Assembly (NCBI GenBank): GCA_023432985.1
Contig: JAEZEQ010000065.1
Coordinates: forward strand, 1 to 64,000
DNA length: 64,000 nt
Source of the DNA: Bacteroidota bacterium
Lineage (GTDB): Bacteria > Bacteroidota > Bacteroidia > CAIKAF01
Direction of reading: 5' to 3'
Under the pieces are notes generated by a model. The model was not told the DNA's origin, made no database searches, and saw only the letters and a list, made by a program, of their open reading frames with translations. Position numbers and translations under genes: made by a program. Positions within the stretch are counted from its first letter, which is position 1. The number at the start of each line of letters is the position of its first letter. This document shows positions 8,353 through 16,647 of this stretch, piece after piece.

Positions 8353-8858
8353 GAGTATTAAATTTTTTAATTTGTTTTGCTTTTGTTGGCTGTAATTCAA
8401 GCAGCAAAGTGATAAATACAAACAAGGAAGGAGTAACCTTTGTACCGCAATACACACCAGGGCCGCCAGCCTTAGTTTATAAGACAAAGAAGGATTACTA
8501 CAATCTTGTTCCTGTTTTGCTTTCCGACGACAAAACAGAAGTTATAGCATACCCTCACTCAAATGATTTAAAGACAGGAAGCAGTTATCTGCTTCCTACT
8601 TCTTTGAATAATGGTTATTTGCTTGACAATAGAGGAATTGGTAAAAATGTAGCATTTTTAAAACTCACATACCAAGAATATGCAGAACTAAAAGAAGCCC
8701 CCACTGTAGAAGAACTTTATACATATATAATAGACATTGAACCACTAAAAGAACTTTTCGACTGTGGTAACAAGGCAGCATTTACAAATATTGAAGAACA
8801 ACTTAACAGTATAATTGACAAGAATAAATTACCTCAAACGTGCAAGATTATACTATAA
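8349..8858 (+). CDS. Conserved Bacteroidota lipoprotein, coupled to the C10 protease
   Basis: This 169-residue protein begins with a lipoprotein signal (MRVLNFLICFAFVGC; lipidated cysteine C15). The mature part contains VYKTKKDYYNLVPVLLSDDK and the YLLDNRGIGKNVAFL segment, which I recognise as recurring in uncharacterised Bacteroidota lipoproteins. No enzyme motif is seen. Its ATG overlaps the protease stop codon (ATGA), so translation is coupled. C10 proteases in Bacteroides and Streptococcus are often followed by a small inhibitor gene. An inhibitor or immunity role is therefore attractive, but it rests on position only; the sequence does not resemble the protease propeptide. Confidence 0.75.
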   Translation: MRVLNFLICFAFVGCNSSSKVINTNKEGVTFVPQYTPGPPALVYKTKKDYYNLVPVLLSDDKTEVIAYPHSNDLKTGSSYLLPTSLNNGYLLDNRGIGKNVAFLKLTYQEYAELKEAPTVEELYTYIIDIEPLKELFDCGNKAAFTNIEEQLNSIIDKNKLPQTCKIIL

Positions 8859-9024
8859 GAAAATAAGACTCCATCTCGGCAGGCTCTTATACAGATTGAT
8901 TTTGTTTATTATACACTTAAGTTTTTATGATAAATTAATGTTGAAATAGTATATAGGTTTTTAACAACTAATATTCCTGTGCAAAGCCAGTCAAAACTTC
9001 GGCCCCGATTATTATCCAAGAGAA

Positions 9025-9723
9025 ATGAAAATAGATATTAGCTTTAATGTTTTTACCGACGCCAATGGTGGCGACCCTGATAGTACAAGTCAGACCCTTC
9101 GAACTTATCATACATTATTATGGAGCAAAAGATTGCCAAATGGGAAGTATTTTGAATTGGATATGAATAAAAAGGGATATTATTTATGGCATAATTCAGA
9201 GCTTGGGAACTTTCATTTGGGGAGTGATTCGATAACGCATTCGTATAGAAATCAGAAAAGGAAACAATGGTTGATCAAACAAATTCCAAATGAGGTAGAC
9301 GAACTTTTTGATGCCGGTTCAACTATTGGAGCCTTTATTCTTTTTCCTAAAAATAAAATAGACAATAAGTTTACAATCAACCAAGCCCGTGGTGTTATTG
9401 GCTTAATTGACGACAGGTTTGATTTAACCCTGGAGTGTATTCGGCTTTTTTACGATAGGCAAAAGAGCCCACTTTACGACACATTTTCAAGATACAAGGA
9501 CTTCTTTGATTTATTTGAGACCTTTAGCGGATATGTCGATTATTTTTTGCTGAACGATTTACTTGATGCCAATGGAAATATAAAATTTTATATGCCTTTT
9601 GATCAATTCAGGACTAAGCCAACATTTCAGAACGTAGACGATTATTTGAAGTACAAAAATGGCGTAATGGATTTCATAAAAGCACGCAACAAGCGCATAG
9701 ACGAGTATGCAAAGTCACTGTAG
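9025..9723 (+). CDS. DUF6994-like protein, unknown function
   Basis: This is a 232-residue soluble protein. The N-terminal block DPDSTSQTLRTYHTLLWSK followed by RLPNGKYFELD, and the GAFILFPKNKI, NQARG and DLTLECIRLFYD blocks, match what I remember of the DUF6994 family, found patchily in diverse bacteria. No catalytic residues are assigned. The start at 9025 fits the family N-terminus; the frame stays open upstream to 8965 but without an ATG. It stands alone between the protease/lipoprotein pair and the restriction locus, with A+T-rich spacers on both sides, and is probably part of the island cargo. Confidence 0.6.
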   Translation: MKIDISFNVFTDANGGDPDSTSQTLRTYHTLLWSKRLPNGKYFELDMNKKGYYLWHNSELGNFHLGSDSITHSYRNQKRKQWLIKQIPNEVDELFDAGSTIGAFILFPKNKIDNKFTINQARGVIGLIDDRFDLTLECIRLFYDRQKSPLYDTFSRYKDFFDLFETFSGYVDYFLLNDLLDANGNIKFYMPFDQFRTKPTFQNVDDYLKYKNGVMDFIKARNKRIDEYAKSL

Positions 9724-10051
9724 ATAAAATAGATTGTGCGCCAACTACCAATTTTGGTTAAATTGCTCCAATCTGCTAAATTCGTACAAATTTAGCAAGA
9801 GCCTTGAAACCAATCTTATTTTATCTGCCATGTAGTAAATATCCAAAACCTTGTAAAGGATTTAATCGAATTAAATTTACTTCCAATGTGAATTTTTAAA
9901 GGTATAATTATTTATATTATGAGCAGTTTTTATGAAGGCTGCATATGCGGACAAAGAGAATTTTATAGGAGAGTTAGTATACAAAATGGTGATAATAAGA
10001 ATTGAAATTGTAATTTAGAAACCTGAAAATAAACGAAAAGACAAATACGAA
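9724..10051. other. 328-bp non-coding spacer before hsdM
   Basis: No convincing gene was found. It contains a perfect 8-bp inverted repeat (GCTAAATT at 9775-9782 and AATTTAGC at 9789-9796, loop 6) without a T-run. A 28-codon frame at 9919 has no support. The sequence is A+T rich and presumably carries the hsdM promoter, but I see no clean TAnnTTTG element close to the hsdM start. Confidence 0.5.
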
Positions 10052-11839
10052 ATGAGCTTAAATACACAATCACTGCAACCCGTTATCAACTTCCTTTGGA
10101 CAGTTGCGGATGATGTTTTGGTAAATACCTACCAAAAAGGAAAATACAAAGATGTTATCCTGCCAATGGTGGTTATTCGCAGACTGGACTTGCTTTTAGA
10201 ACCCACCAAAGAACAGGTTTTAAAGACTTTCAATGAATACAAATCCAAACTTCAAAACTTGGACAGCTTGCTGACCAACAGCAAACACGGTTCTGGTTTG
10301 GCATTTTACAATACTTCAAAGTTTACTCTGAAAAAACTGCTTGACGACCCGAAAAATCTGCGGAGCAATTTTGAAAATTACCTGAATGGCTTTTCTGAAA
10401 ATGTGCAGGACATCATCAAACAATTTAAATTCAGGAATGAAATTGAAACCTTGGACGAAGCAGACATTCTGTTTTCATTGATTGAAAAATTCTGTTCTCC
10501 GAAAGTGGAATTACACCCCGACAAGTTGCCACCCTTGGCAATGGGTTATGTATATGAAGATTTGGTAAGACGATTTAACGAAGAAAACAACGAAGAAGCT
10601 GGAGAACACTTTACGCCAAGGGAAATCATTGATTTGATGACGCACCTTGTTTTCTTGCCGGTGAAAGACAAAATTAAGCAAGGAACTTATTTGATTTACG
10701 ACCCTTGTGTGGGTAGCGGTGGAATGCTCACCATTGCCAAAAACTTTTTGCTCAATCCAGACGGACTGATTAAAAGCAATGCCACCGTTCATTTATACGG
10801 ACAGGAAAGCACGCCTTTCATTTATGCGACTTGCAAAAGCGATATGCTGATAAAAGGCGAAGACCCCGACAAAATTGCGTATGGCAGCACCTTGAGTGCT
10901 TATGGTTTTGACAAAGATTTGAAGTTTGACTTCATGCTTACCAATCCGCCTTATGGAAAGACCTGGGCACCTGATAAAAAAGCATTAGGCATTGGCCCCA
11001 AAGGTGCCATCATTGACAAACGCTTTATGCTGAAAGGCAGCTACAAAGAAGAAGCCGTTACCAGCCGTGTGAATGACGGACAGTTGATGTTTGTATTGCA
11101 CATGCTTAGCAAAATGAAAGATACCGAACTCGGTAGCCGTATTGCCTCGGTTCATAATGGTTCGGCTTTGTTTACAGGTGATGCAGGACAAGGCGAAAGC
11201 GAAATTCGCAAATACATCATCGAAAACGATTTGTTGGAAGCTATTGTAGCATTACCCAACGATATGTTTTACAATACGGGCATTCCAACCTACATTTTCC
11301 TTTTTACCAACCGAAAAGCCAAAAACCGAAAAGGCAAAGTGCAATTGATAAATGCTACTTCCGAAAAATTTTATTACAAAATGCGGAAGCCATTAGGCAA
11401 AAAACGTGTTGAATTTTCATCAGAACATATTCCTGTAATTGAGAAAATGTTTTTAAATTTTGAAGAAAATGAATACAGCAAAATATTTGATAATGAAGAT
11501 TTCGGGTATGCACAAATAACAGTGCACCGACCTTTGAAAGACGAGAAAGGCAAAATTGTAACCGACAGTAAAGGCAAACCAAAGCCCGACCCAAAACTAA
11601 AGAACACCGAAAACATTCCGTTGAAAGAAGATATACAGGAATTTTTTGAACGTGAAGTGCTACCTTTTGCTCCTGATGCTTGGTGGGAAAAGAAAGATAC
11701 CAAAATTGGCTATGAAATAAACTTTGCCAAATACTTCTATAAACACCAACCTCCTCGTCCTCTGTCAGAAATTGCCAAAGACATTTTTGCCATTGAGCAG
11801 GAAACAGACGGCTTATTAAAGGATATTGTAAAAGGATGA
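10052..11839 (+). CDS. hsdM: Type I restriction-modification system DNA methyltransferase subunit HsdM
   Basis: This 595-residue N6-adenine methyltransferase subunit works with HsdS to methylate host DNA and with HsdR in the restriction complex. An N-terminal helical HsdM_N domain (~5-140) precedes the Rossmann methyltransferase domain. Motif I is D217-P-C-V-G-S-G-G and motif IV is N298-P-P-Y-G. The target-proximal block GEHFTPREIIDLM is typical of the family. The gene is intact, so the modification arm should be functional. It opens a same-strand cluster to hsdR at 19656 in which the canonical subunits are separated by three accessory genes. Confidence 0.96.
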   Translation: MSLNTQSLQPVINFLWTVADDVLVNTYQKGKYKDVILPMVVIRRLDLLLEPTKEQVLKTFNEYKSKLQNLDSLLTNSKHGSGLAFYNTSKFTLKKLLDDPKNLRSNFENYLNGFSENVQDIIKQFKFRNEIETLDEADILFSLIEKFCSPKVELHPDKLPPLAMGYVYEDLVRRFNEENNEEAGEHFTPREIIDLMTHLVFLPVKDKIKQGTYLIYDPCVGSGGMLTIAKNFLLNPDGLIKSNATVHLYGQESTPFIYATCKSDMLIKGEDPDKIAYGSTLSAYGFDKDLKFDFMLTNPPYGKTWAPDKKALGIGPKGAIIDKRFMLKGSYKEEAVTSRVNDGQLMFVLHMLSKMKDTELGSRIASVHNGSALFTGDAGQGESEIRKYIIENDLLEAIVALPNDMFYNTGIPTYIFLFTNRKAKNRKGKVQLINATSEKFYYKMRKPLGKKRVEFSSEHIPVIEKMFLNFEENEYSKIFDNEDFGYAQITVHRPLKDEKGKIVTDSKGKPKPDPKLKNTENIPLKEDIQEFFEREVLPFAPDAWWEKKDTKIGYEINFAKYFYKHQPPRPLSEIAKDIFAIEQETDGLLKDIVKG

Positions 11840-11864
11840 TAAATATAAACTATTTAAAAGCGAA

Positions 11865-11906
11865 ACGCCCCCTTGCTGGAGGCGTCAGACCAAAGATGCT
11901 ATCTTT
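11865..11906 (+). other. Two consecutive hairpins between hsdM and the NYN gene
   Basis: The first hairpin pairs ACGCCCCC (11865-11872) with GGAGGCGT (11878-11885) with one mismatch and a 5-nt loop. The second pairs AAAGAT (11892-11897) with ATCTTT (11901-11906) around GCT. Neither is followed by a T-run on the plus strand, so this is not a standard terminator. It may be a REP-like element or an mRNA-stability element separating hsdM from downstream genes. Confidence 0.45.
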
Positions 11907-11958
11907 AGTGTTGTTCTTGGATGCAAATTTAATGAAATAAAATTTTAATTTCCAAACG

Positions 11959-12579
11959 ATGTCTGAAAAAAAAGAAAGAGTTGTAGCTTATATCGATGGT
12001 TTTAATCTCTATTTTGGCATGAGAGAAGCGGGATTTGACCAGTGCAGATGGTTGAATGTAAAAGAATTGGTAAGTAGTTTGTTAAAACCTAATCAGGAAT
12101 TAGTTGGTGTAAAATATTTTACAAGCAGAGTAAGTAATAACCCGGACAAACAAAAAAGACAATCTACCTATATTGATGCGTTGGAAAGTACAGGAGCGGA
12201 AATTTTTTATGGTAATTATCAGGATGGCTCAGAAGAATGTAAACGTTGCGGACATGTTTGGCGCACTGCCAAAGAAAAAATGACGGATGTAAATATTGCC
12301 ACCGCAATTATAGTAGATGCTTATAAAAACGAATACGACATGGCCATGCTTATTTCGGGTGATAGTGATTTAACACCACCCATTAAGGCTGTGCATAGCT
12401 TATTTACAGATAAAAGAGTGTTTATAGCTTTTCCTCCCAAACGACACAATAGCTCTATGGCATTGGTAGCCAAAGGCTCCATGATGATAGGCAGAAAAAA
12501 ACTGGTAGATGCGCAGTTTGATGATGAAGTCATAAGCAAAACAGGATTCAAACTTAAAAGGCCAACGGAATGGAAATAA
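11959..12579 (+). CDS. NYN-domain (PIN-like) protein embedded in the hsd locus
   Basis: This 206-residue protein belongs to the NYN/LabA-like (DUF88) branch of PIN nucleases. The acidic active-site residues are visible: D13 in AYIDGFN, D110 in MTDVNIA, and D135/D137 in ISGDSDLTPPI. An inserted C94-K-R-C97-G-H-V-W looks like half of a zinc knuckle. NYN proteins cleave RNA or act as nucleic-acid-binding partners. The gene lies between hsdM and hsdS and runs into hsdS (stop/start overlap TAATG at 12577-12581). It may modulate the restriction complex or act as a back-up abortive-infection RNase; neither is shown by sequence. Confidence 0.88.
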   Translation: MSEKKERVVAYIDGFNLYFGMREAGFDQCRWLNVKELVSSLLKPNQELVGVKYFTSRVSNNPDKQKRQSTYIDALESTGAEIFYGNYQDGSEECKRCGHVWRTAKEKMTDVNIATAIIVDAYKNEYDMAMLISGDSDLTPPIKAVHSLFTDKRVFIAFPPKRHNSSMALVAKGSMMIGRKKLVDAQFDDEVISKTGFKLKRPTEWK

Positions 12580-13841
12580 TGGAATCGAGACATACAAAAA
12601 CCGCTTGGTTGGGTGAAGTGCCGTCTCATTGGGAAATAAAAAGACTTGGTGGTTTGTTTGAGGAAAGAAATGAAATCGTTTCTGAAAATGATTATGCGCC
12701 ATTATCAGTAACTATGAAAGGCATAGTTCCCCAATTAGAAAGCGCAGCAAAAACTATGCATGTTGATAACAGAAAAAAAGTTTGCGTTGGAGATTTTGCA
12801 ATAAACAGTAGAAGTGACAGAAGAGGTTCTGGTGGCTTATCTTTTTATGAGGGATCTGTTTCTATCGTGAATACTGTTTTAAAGCCTAGTAAGTTCTACG
12901 TTCATGAGTATACTCACTACTTACTTACCAATAAACTGTTTCAAGATGAATACTATGCTAAAGGCAAAGGAATAGTTGCCGACATGTGGTCAACAAGATT
13001 TTCAGAAATGAAAACAATTTATCTTCCTGTTCCGCCCAAAGACGAGCAAGACGAAATTGTGCAATACATCAAAGCACAAGAAGAAAAGATAAACCTGTTT
13101 ATACAAAAGAAGCAACGATTTATTGAGTTGTTGAAGGAGCAGAGGCAGAGAGTGATAACACTTGCGGTAACTAAAGGAATTAAAAATGAACAGTTAAAAG
13201 ATAGTCAAATAGATTGGCTTGGTGAAATTCCTAAAAGTTGGGAAAGGACTGCATTAAAAAGACTAGTTAAAATAAAAATTACTGATGGCCCTCACGAAAG
13301 CCCTGTTTTTGCAGATGAAGGAATTCCGTTTGTGTCAGCAGAAGCATCTGTGAATGGGAGAATAGACCTAAATAGAAAGCGTTGTGATATTTCTAAAGAA
13401 TTGCATGAGGAATATTGTAAAAAGGCAAAAGCAGAATTTGGCGATATTTTAATGGTTAAATCAGGCTCAACTACAGGAAAAATTGCAATTGTAGACTTTC
13501 ATGATGAATTCAGCATTTGGTCACCACTAGCACTAATACGACCAAATGAAAGTATTAACAATGAATTTCTTTTTTATAGTTTGTCATCAAATTACTTTCA
13601 AAAACAAGTTCAATTAAACTGGTCTTTTGGAACGCAACCAAATATTGGAATGGGTAAAATTGAACAATTAATTGTTTTGTATCCCAATTCACTTGAAGAA
13701 CAAAAGCAAATCGTATCACACATAAAAACCGAAACCGCCACCTTAGACACTGCCATAGCCAAAGCCGAAAGGGAAATTGAACTTATTCGGGAATACAAGG
13801 AAGCTATGATAGCTGAGGCGGTGATGGGGAAAAGAAAATAA
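12579..13841 (+). CDS. hsdS: Type I restriction specificity subunit HsdS
   Basis: HsdS recognises the bipartite DNA target and tethers two HsdM and two HsdR subunits. It has the normal two-fold layout: target recognition domain 1 begins with AWLGEVPSHWEIKRL and ends in a long helical spacer (residues ~150-200, QEEKINLFIQKKQRF). TRD2 begins with DWLGEIPKSWERTALKRL and ends in the second conserved helix (EREIELIREYKEAMI). Length (420 aa) is normal and no frameshift is seen, so specificity should be intact. The in-frame ATG at 12570 is an alternative start; I prefer 12579 because it overlaps the NYN stop codon (TAATG). Confidence 0.95.
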   Translation: MESRHTKTAWLGEVPSHWEIKRLGGLFEERNEIVSENDYAPLSVTMKGIVPQLESAAKTMHVDNRKKVCVGDFAINSRSDRRGSGGLSFYEGSVSIVNTVLKPSKFYVHEYTHYLLTNKLFQDEYYAKGKGIVADMWSTRFSEMKTIYLPVPPKDEQDEIVQYIKAQEEKINLFIQKKQRFIELLKEQRQRVITLAVTKGIKNEQLKDSQIDWLGEIPKSWERTALKRLVKIKITDGPHESPVFADEGIPFVSAEASVNGRIDLNRKRCDISKELHEEYCKKAKAEFGDILMVKSGSTTGKIAIVDFHDEFSIWSPLALIRPNESINNEFLFYSLSSNYFQKQVQLNWSFGTQPNIGMGKIEQLIVLYPNSLEEQKQIVSHIKTETATLDTAIAKAEREIELIREYKEAMIAEAVMGKRK

Positions 13842-13845
13842 ATTG

Positions 13846-14088
13846 ATGCCAATGGAGAAAAATAAAATACCAGCCGTTTTTAAAGAGGACTTACAAAAGT
13901 TACTCCAAGCCATTAATGAAATGGAACCGATTGAAAAAGGGGAAAGACTTTGTAAATTTTGTTCTAAGGTTATTTCATTGGAAAATATTCAACTAATTAT
14001 TCCAAGACAAGCAAACACTTTTGATTTCATCTGTGACAGCCCCGTTTGTGTGGAAGAGTATAACCGCAAAAAAGAAATTAAGAAATGA
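13846..14088 (+). CDS. Small four-cysteine (zinc-ribbon-like) protein in the hsd locus
   Basis: This protein of about 80 residues (ATG 13846; ATG 13852 also possible) has a charged helical N-terminus. Two cysteine pairs follow, L-C-K-F-C-S and F-I-C-D-S-P-V-C-V, consistent with a zinc ribbon or knuckle. No named family was recognised. It starts 4 bp after hsdS and overlaps the next gene by 4 bp (ATGA), so it is translationally linked to the S1-domain membrane protein and probably works with it. Confidence 0.7.
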   Translation: MPMEKNKIPAVFKEDLQKLLQAINEMEPIEKGERLCKFCSKVISLENIQLIIPRQANTFDFICDSPVCVEEYNRKKEIKK

Positions 14089-16637
14089 ATAAATTAGTTG
14101 AATTCATACTCATTTACATTCCGCTTTCAGCTTTACTGGTTTTAGCAGGAATATTTTTAGGCGGTGAGGTTTGGGCAAAAGGTAAAGTTGTTTTAGGCGA
14201 CATACTCAAGTTTTTTGGCTGGGCTGGAAGTAGTGTAAGAAAACTGAGTGTAAAAAGCGAGTATGAGGGAACTATCAATTCGATAATTCAAGACTATAAT
14301 AAAAACTTTGAAAACCCAATTTTGCCCAATTGTAAAATAGAATGGGTTACACCAGAAAATCAACGAAACATTCTGAGAGAAGGCGAAGCAATCATTTGTT
14401 TGAGCTTTGATAAAAAAGACCACAACCTTAACTTTTATAATGCCACTTTAAATTTTGTTCAAACTGGATTAATCGCAAAAGCAAAGGACTATTTGAACAA
14501 GTCATCATCAAAGGCAATTGACTTACTTACAACTCACATAATTTTAAGAAACAACCGAAAAGAAGTTCTTACAACTTTCCGTAAAAAACTAACTGAATTT
14601 GATGATGAGACTAAAAAGGAGTTTGAAACACTTGCTCCAACAAACGACAAAGGACTTTTCCTAAATATTCTATTGCCCGAATTTCATTTTTACGGTGAAC
14701 TCATAGACACTTTACCGCCAAGTTCAGAATACAATACCGAAGCAAACGGTTTGTTTCATTGGTTCAAAGAATTGGCAACAAGAGAGTTTGACGAAAGAAC
14801 CAATCTCAAATACATTTCAAAAAATTTAAAGGTTGGTGTAATACTCGTTGGTAAAGATGAAACTTGGGAAAGCCAAGGTGCAGCAGCATACACAAAATGG
14901 GCTGACTATTACGCTACTGAAAACTACAATTCTGTTTATGTTTTGGCAAGAGGCAGCAACGGCTATGAAAGAGCAACAACAGTTACTAAAATCTTAACCC
15001 ACTTAAAAGGATTTGACCAAATAAATAAAAACCCAAAAATTAAATGTGTTTCGGCAGAAGGTCAGGAATATATTGTTACATGTTATTCTCTTAGACCAAA
15101 CAAAGCAACGATTGCGTATTTGGCTTGGGAAAGTTTCAAAGAACACAATGCAAATGGAAGTTTAGTTCCTGCAATTGTTGATAGCGTTCAAAAAGAAACG
15201 GTGGTAGTAAACGCATTCGGATTGAAGTTTGAACTTTCAAACAATTTACTTTCTGATATAGAAATTTCAGATGCACGTAAAGTTTTTAAAGTTGAAGATG
15301 AGCTTTATTTGACCATTGCAGAGTTTGACAGCGACAAACAACACTTAGTTCTATCAAACAAAGGAACAGTTTCCGACCCTAAACATTTTATTGAAGCCGT
15401 ATTAAATGAAGACAAAGTTTACGCTTGTAAAGTTGAAAGAGTTCAGATTGATAAACAAGGATTACAAAGCGGATTGAAAGTTTCAACACCCGAATTGAAA
15501 CATTGGGTTTACATTCCAAAATTTAAAGCGACACCGAGTAGGTTTCTCGACCTGACAACTAAGTTTCCATCAGGAACGGAAGTAAGTGTGATAATTGATA
15601 ACTACTCTTCTTTTTCTTCCAACTTCGTGGGCTATTTAGAAACACTAACTGACCCATGGGAAAGCATCACCTTTAATAAACTACAGCCACATGATATTTT
15701 AAATGTGACAGTAAAGCAGATTAATGAATTTTCAGTAATCTGTGAGATTGAAGAAGGTCTTGAATGTGGCTTTTCAAAACAAGAAATTTCATGGAAACCT
15801 GAGGAATGCAATACTTCAAAATTTAAAGTTGACGATAAGATTGAAGTAAAAGTCGTTGAAATTGATACAGACAAAAAGCGAATTGATGTTTCGATTAAAC
15901 GACTTTCTAAAACACCTGAATTGGAATACTTTGATGCGAATTCAAACAAGGTTGTTGAAGTTGAAATTGCCAAAGTTGTTCCTGAAAAGGGCATAGCAGT
16001 AAAATATCCAGGAAGCACAAATACTGGATTTATTCATTGGTTTGAAATTGGTTATGGTTCGGTTGGCAGGTTTGAAAACATCTACAAACAAGGTGATAAG
16101 ATTAAAGCAGTTGTATCAGAATTTGATGCTGAGAAGAACAGTCTAAAGTTTAGTATCAAAAGACAATTCACTCACCAATTTGACGAATGGGCTGCTGCAA
16201 TTGATGATAACGCCTCATTAAAAGGAAAAGTAATTGGCTACTTTGAAAATGGAGCACAGATTGAATTAACTCAAAACGGCTTTACCGTTCAGGCGTTTAT
16301 TTTGAGAAAGTTTGTTTCCAATTTCGCTTTTGTTGAAAGTGGCGATTTGCCACATTACTTGCAAATTGGAGAAACCTTTCATTTCTACATTCTTGAAATT
16401 AATGAAGACCGCAAAACCATTTCATTAATAAGAACAGAATATTTAGAACAATCAGAAGAGCCGAATTATGGCGAAAAAATCAAAGTAAAGTATGTGAAGG
16501 AAAACCACTCAAAGGGTTACTTCTATTCTGATGAATTGGAAGGCTGGACAAGCATTCCTGAAAAAGGTATAAAGTTAGGTTCAACAATAGAAGTAATACC
16601 AGTTTCACATTCAACAGGCGAGTATGAAATTGTTTAA
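14085..16637 (+). CDS. Membrane-anchored multi-S1/OB-domain protein in the hsd locus
   Basis: This 850-residue protein starts with one transmembrane segment (residues ~3-27, FILIYIPLSALLVLAGIFLG). A ~330-residue region without recognised family follows; its best-ordered part is LKVGVILVGKDETWESQGAA at ~250-270, Rossmann-like in pattern. It ends with up to five S1/OB-like beta-barrel repeats (~360-430, ~442-525, ~532-608, ~621-695, ~708-787). The third is the clearest S1 match, ending in VVEIDTDKKRIDVSIKRL. S1 domains bind RNA or ssDNA. Its place between hsdS and hsdR, with overlapping start codons, suggests a joint defensive role at the membrane. I know of no characterised type I system with such a subunit. 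Confidence 0.75.
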   Translation: MNKLVEFILIYIPLSALLVLAGIFLGGEVWAKGKVVLGDILKFFGWAGSSVRKLSVKSEYEGTINSIIQDYNKNFENPILPNCKIEWVTPENQRNILREGEAIICLSFDKKDHNLNFYNATLNFVQTGLIAKAKDYLNKSSSKAIDLLTTHIILRNNRKEVLTTFRKKLTEFDDETKKEFETLAPTNDKGLFLNILLPEFHFYGELIDTLPPSSEYNTEANGLFHWFKELATREFDERTNLKYISKNLKVGVILVGKDETWESQGAAAYTKWADYYATENYNSVYVLARGSNGYERATTVTKILTHLKGFDQINKNPKIKCVSAEGQEYIVTCYSLRPNKATIAYLAWESFKEHNANGSLVPAIVDSVQKETVVVNAFGLKFELSNNLLSDIEISDARKVFKVEDELYLTIAEFDSDKQHLVLSNKGTVSDPKHFIEAVLNEDKVYACKVERVQIDKQGLQSGLKVSTPELKHWVYIPKFKATPSRFLDLTTKFPSGTEVSVIIDNYSSFSSNFVGYLETLTDPWESITFNKLQPHDILNVTVKQINEFSVICEIEEGLECGFSKQEISWKPEECNTSKFKVDDKIEVKVVEIDTDKKRIDVSIKRLSKTPELEYFDANSNKVVEVEIAKVVPEKGIAVKYPGSTNTGFIHWFEIGYGSVGRFENIYKQGDKIKAVVSEFDAEKNSLKFSIKRQFTHQFDEWAAAIDDNASLKGKVIGYFENGAQIELTQNGFTVQAFILRKFVSNFAFVESGDLPHYLQIGETFHFYILEINEDRKTISLIRTEYLEQSEEPNYGEKIKVKYVKENHSKGYFYSDELEGWTSIPEKGIKLGSTIEVIPVSHSTGEYEIV

Positions 16638-16647
16638 TAGAGTTTAA

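Noticed and set aside
9919..10005. 28-codon open frame upstream of hsdM
   Set aside because: Very short, no promoter element, no conserved features and cysteine-rich by chance; not supported as a gene.
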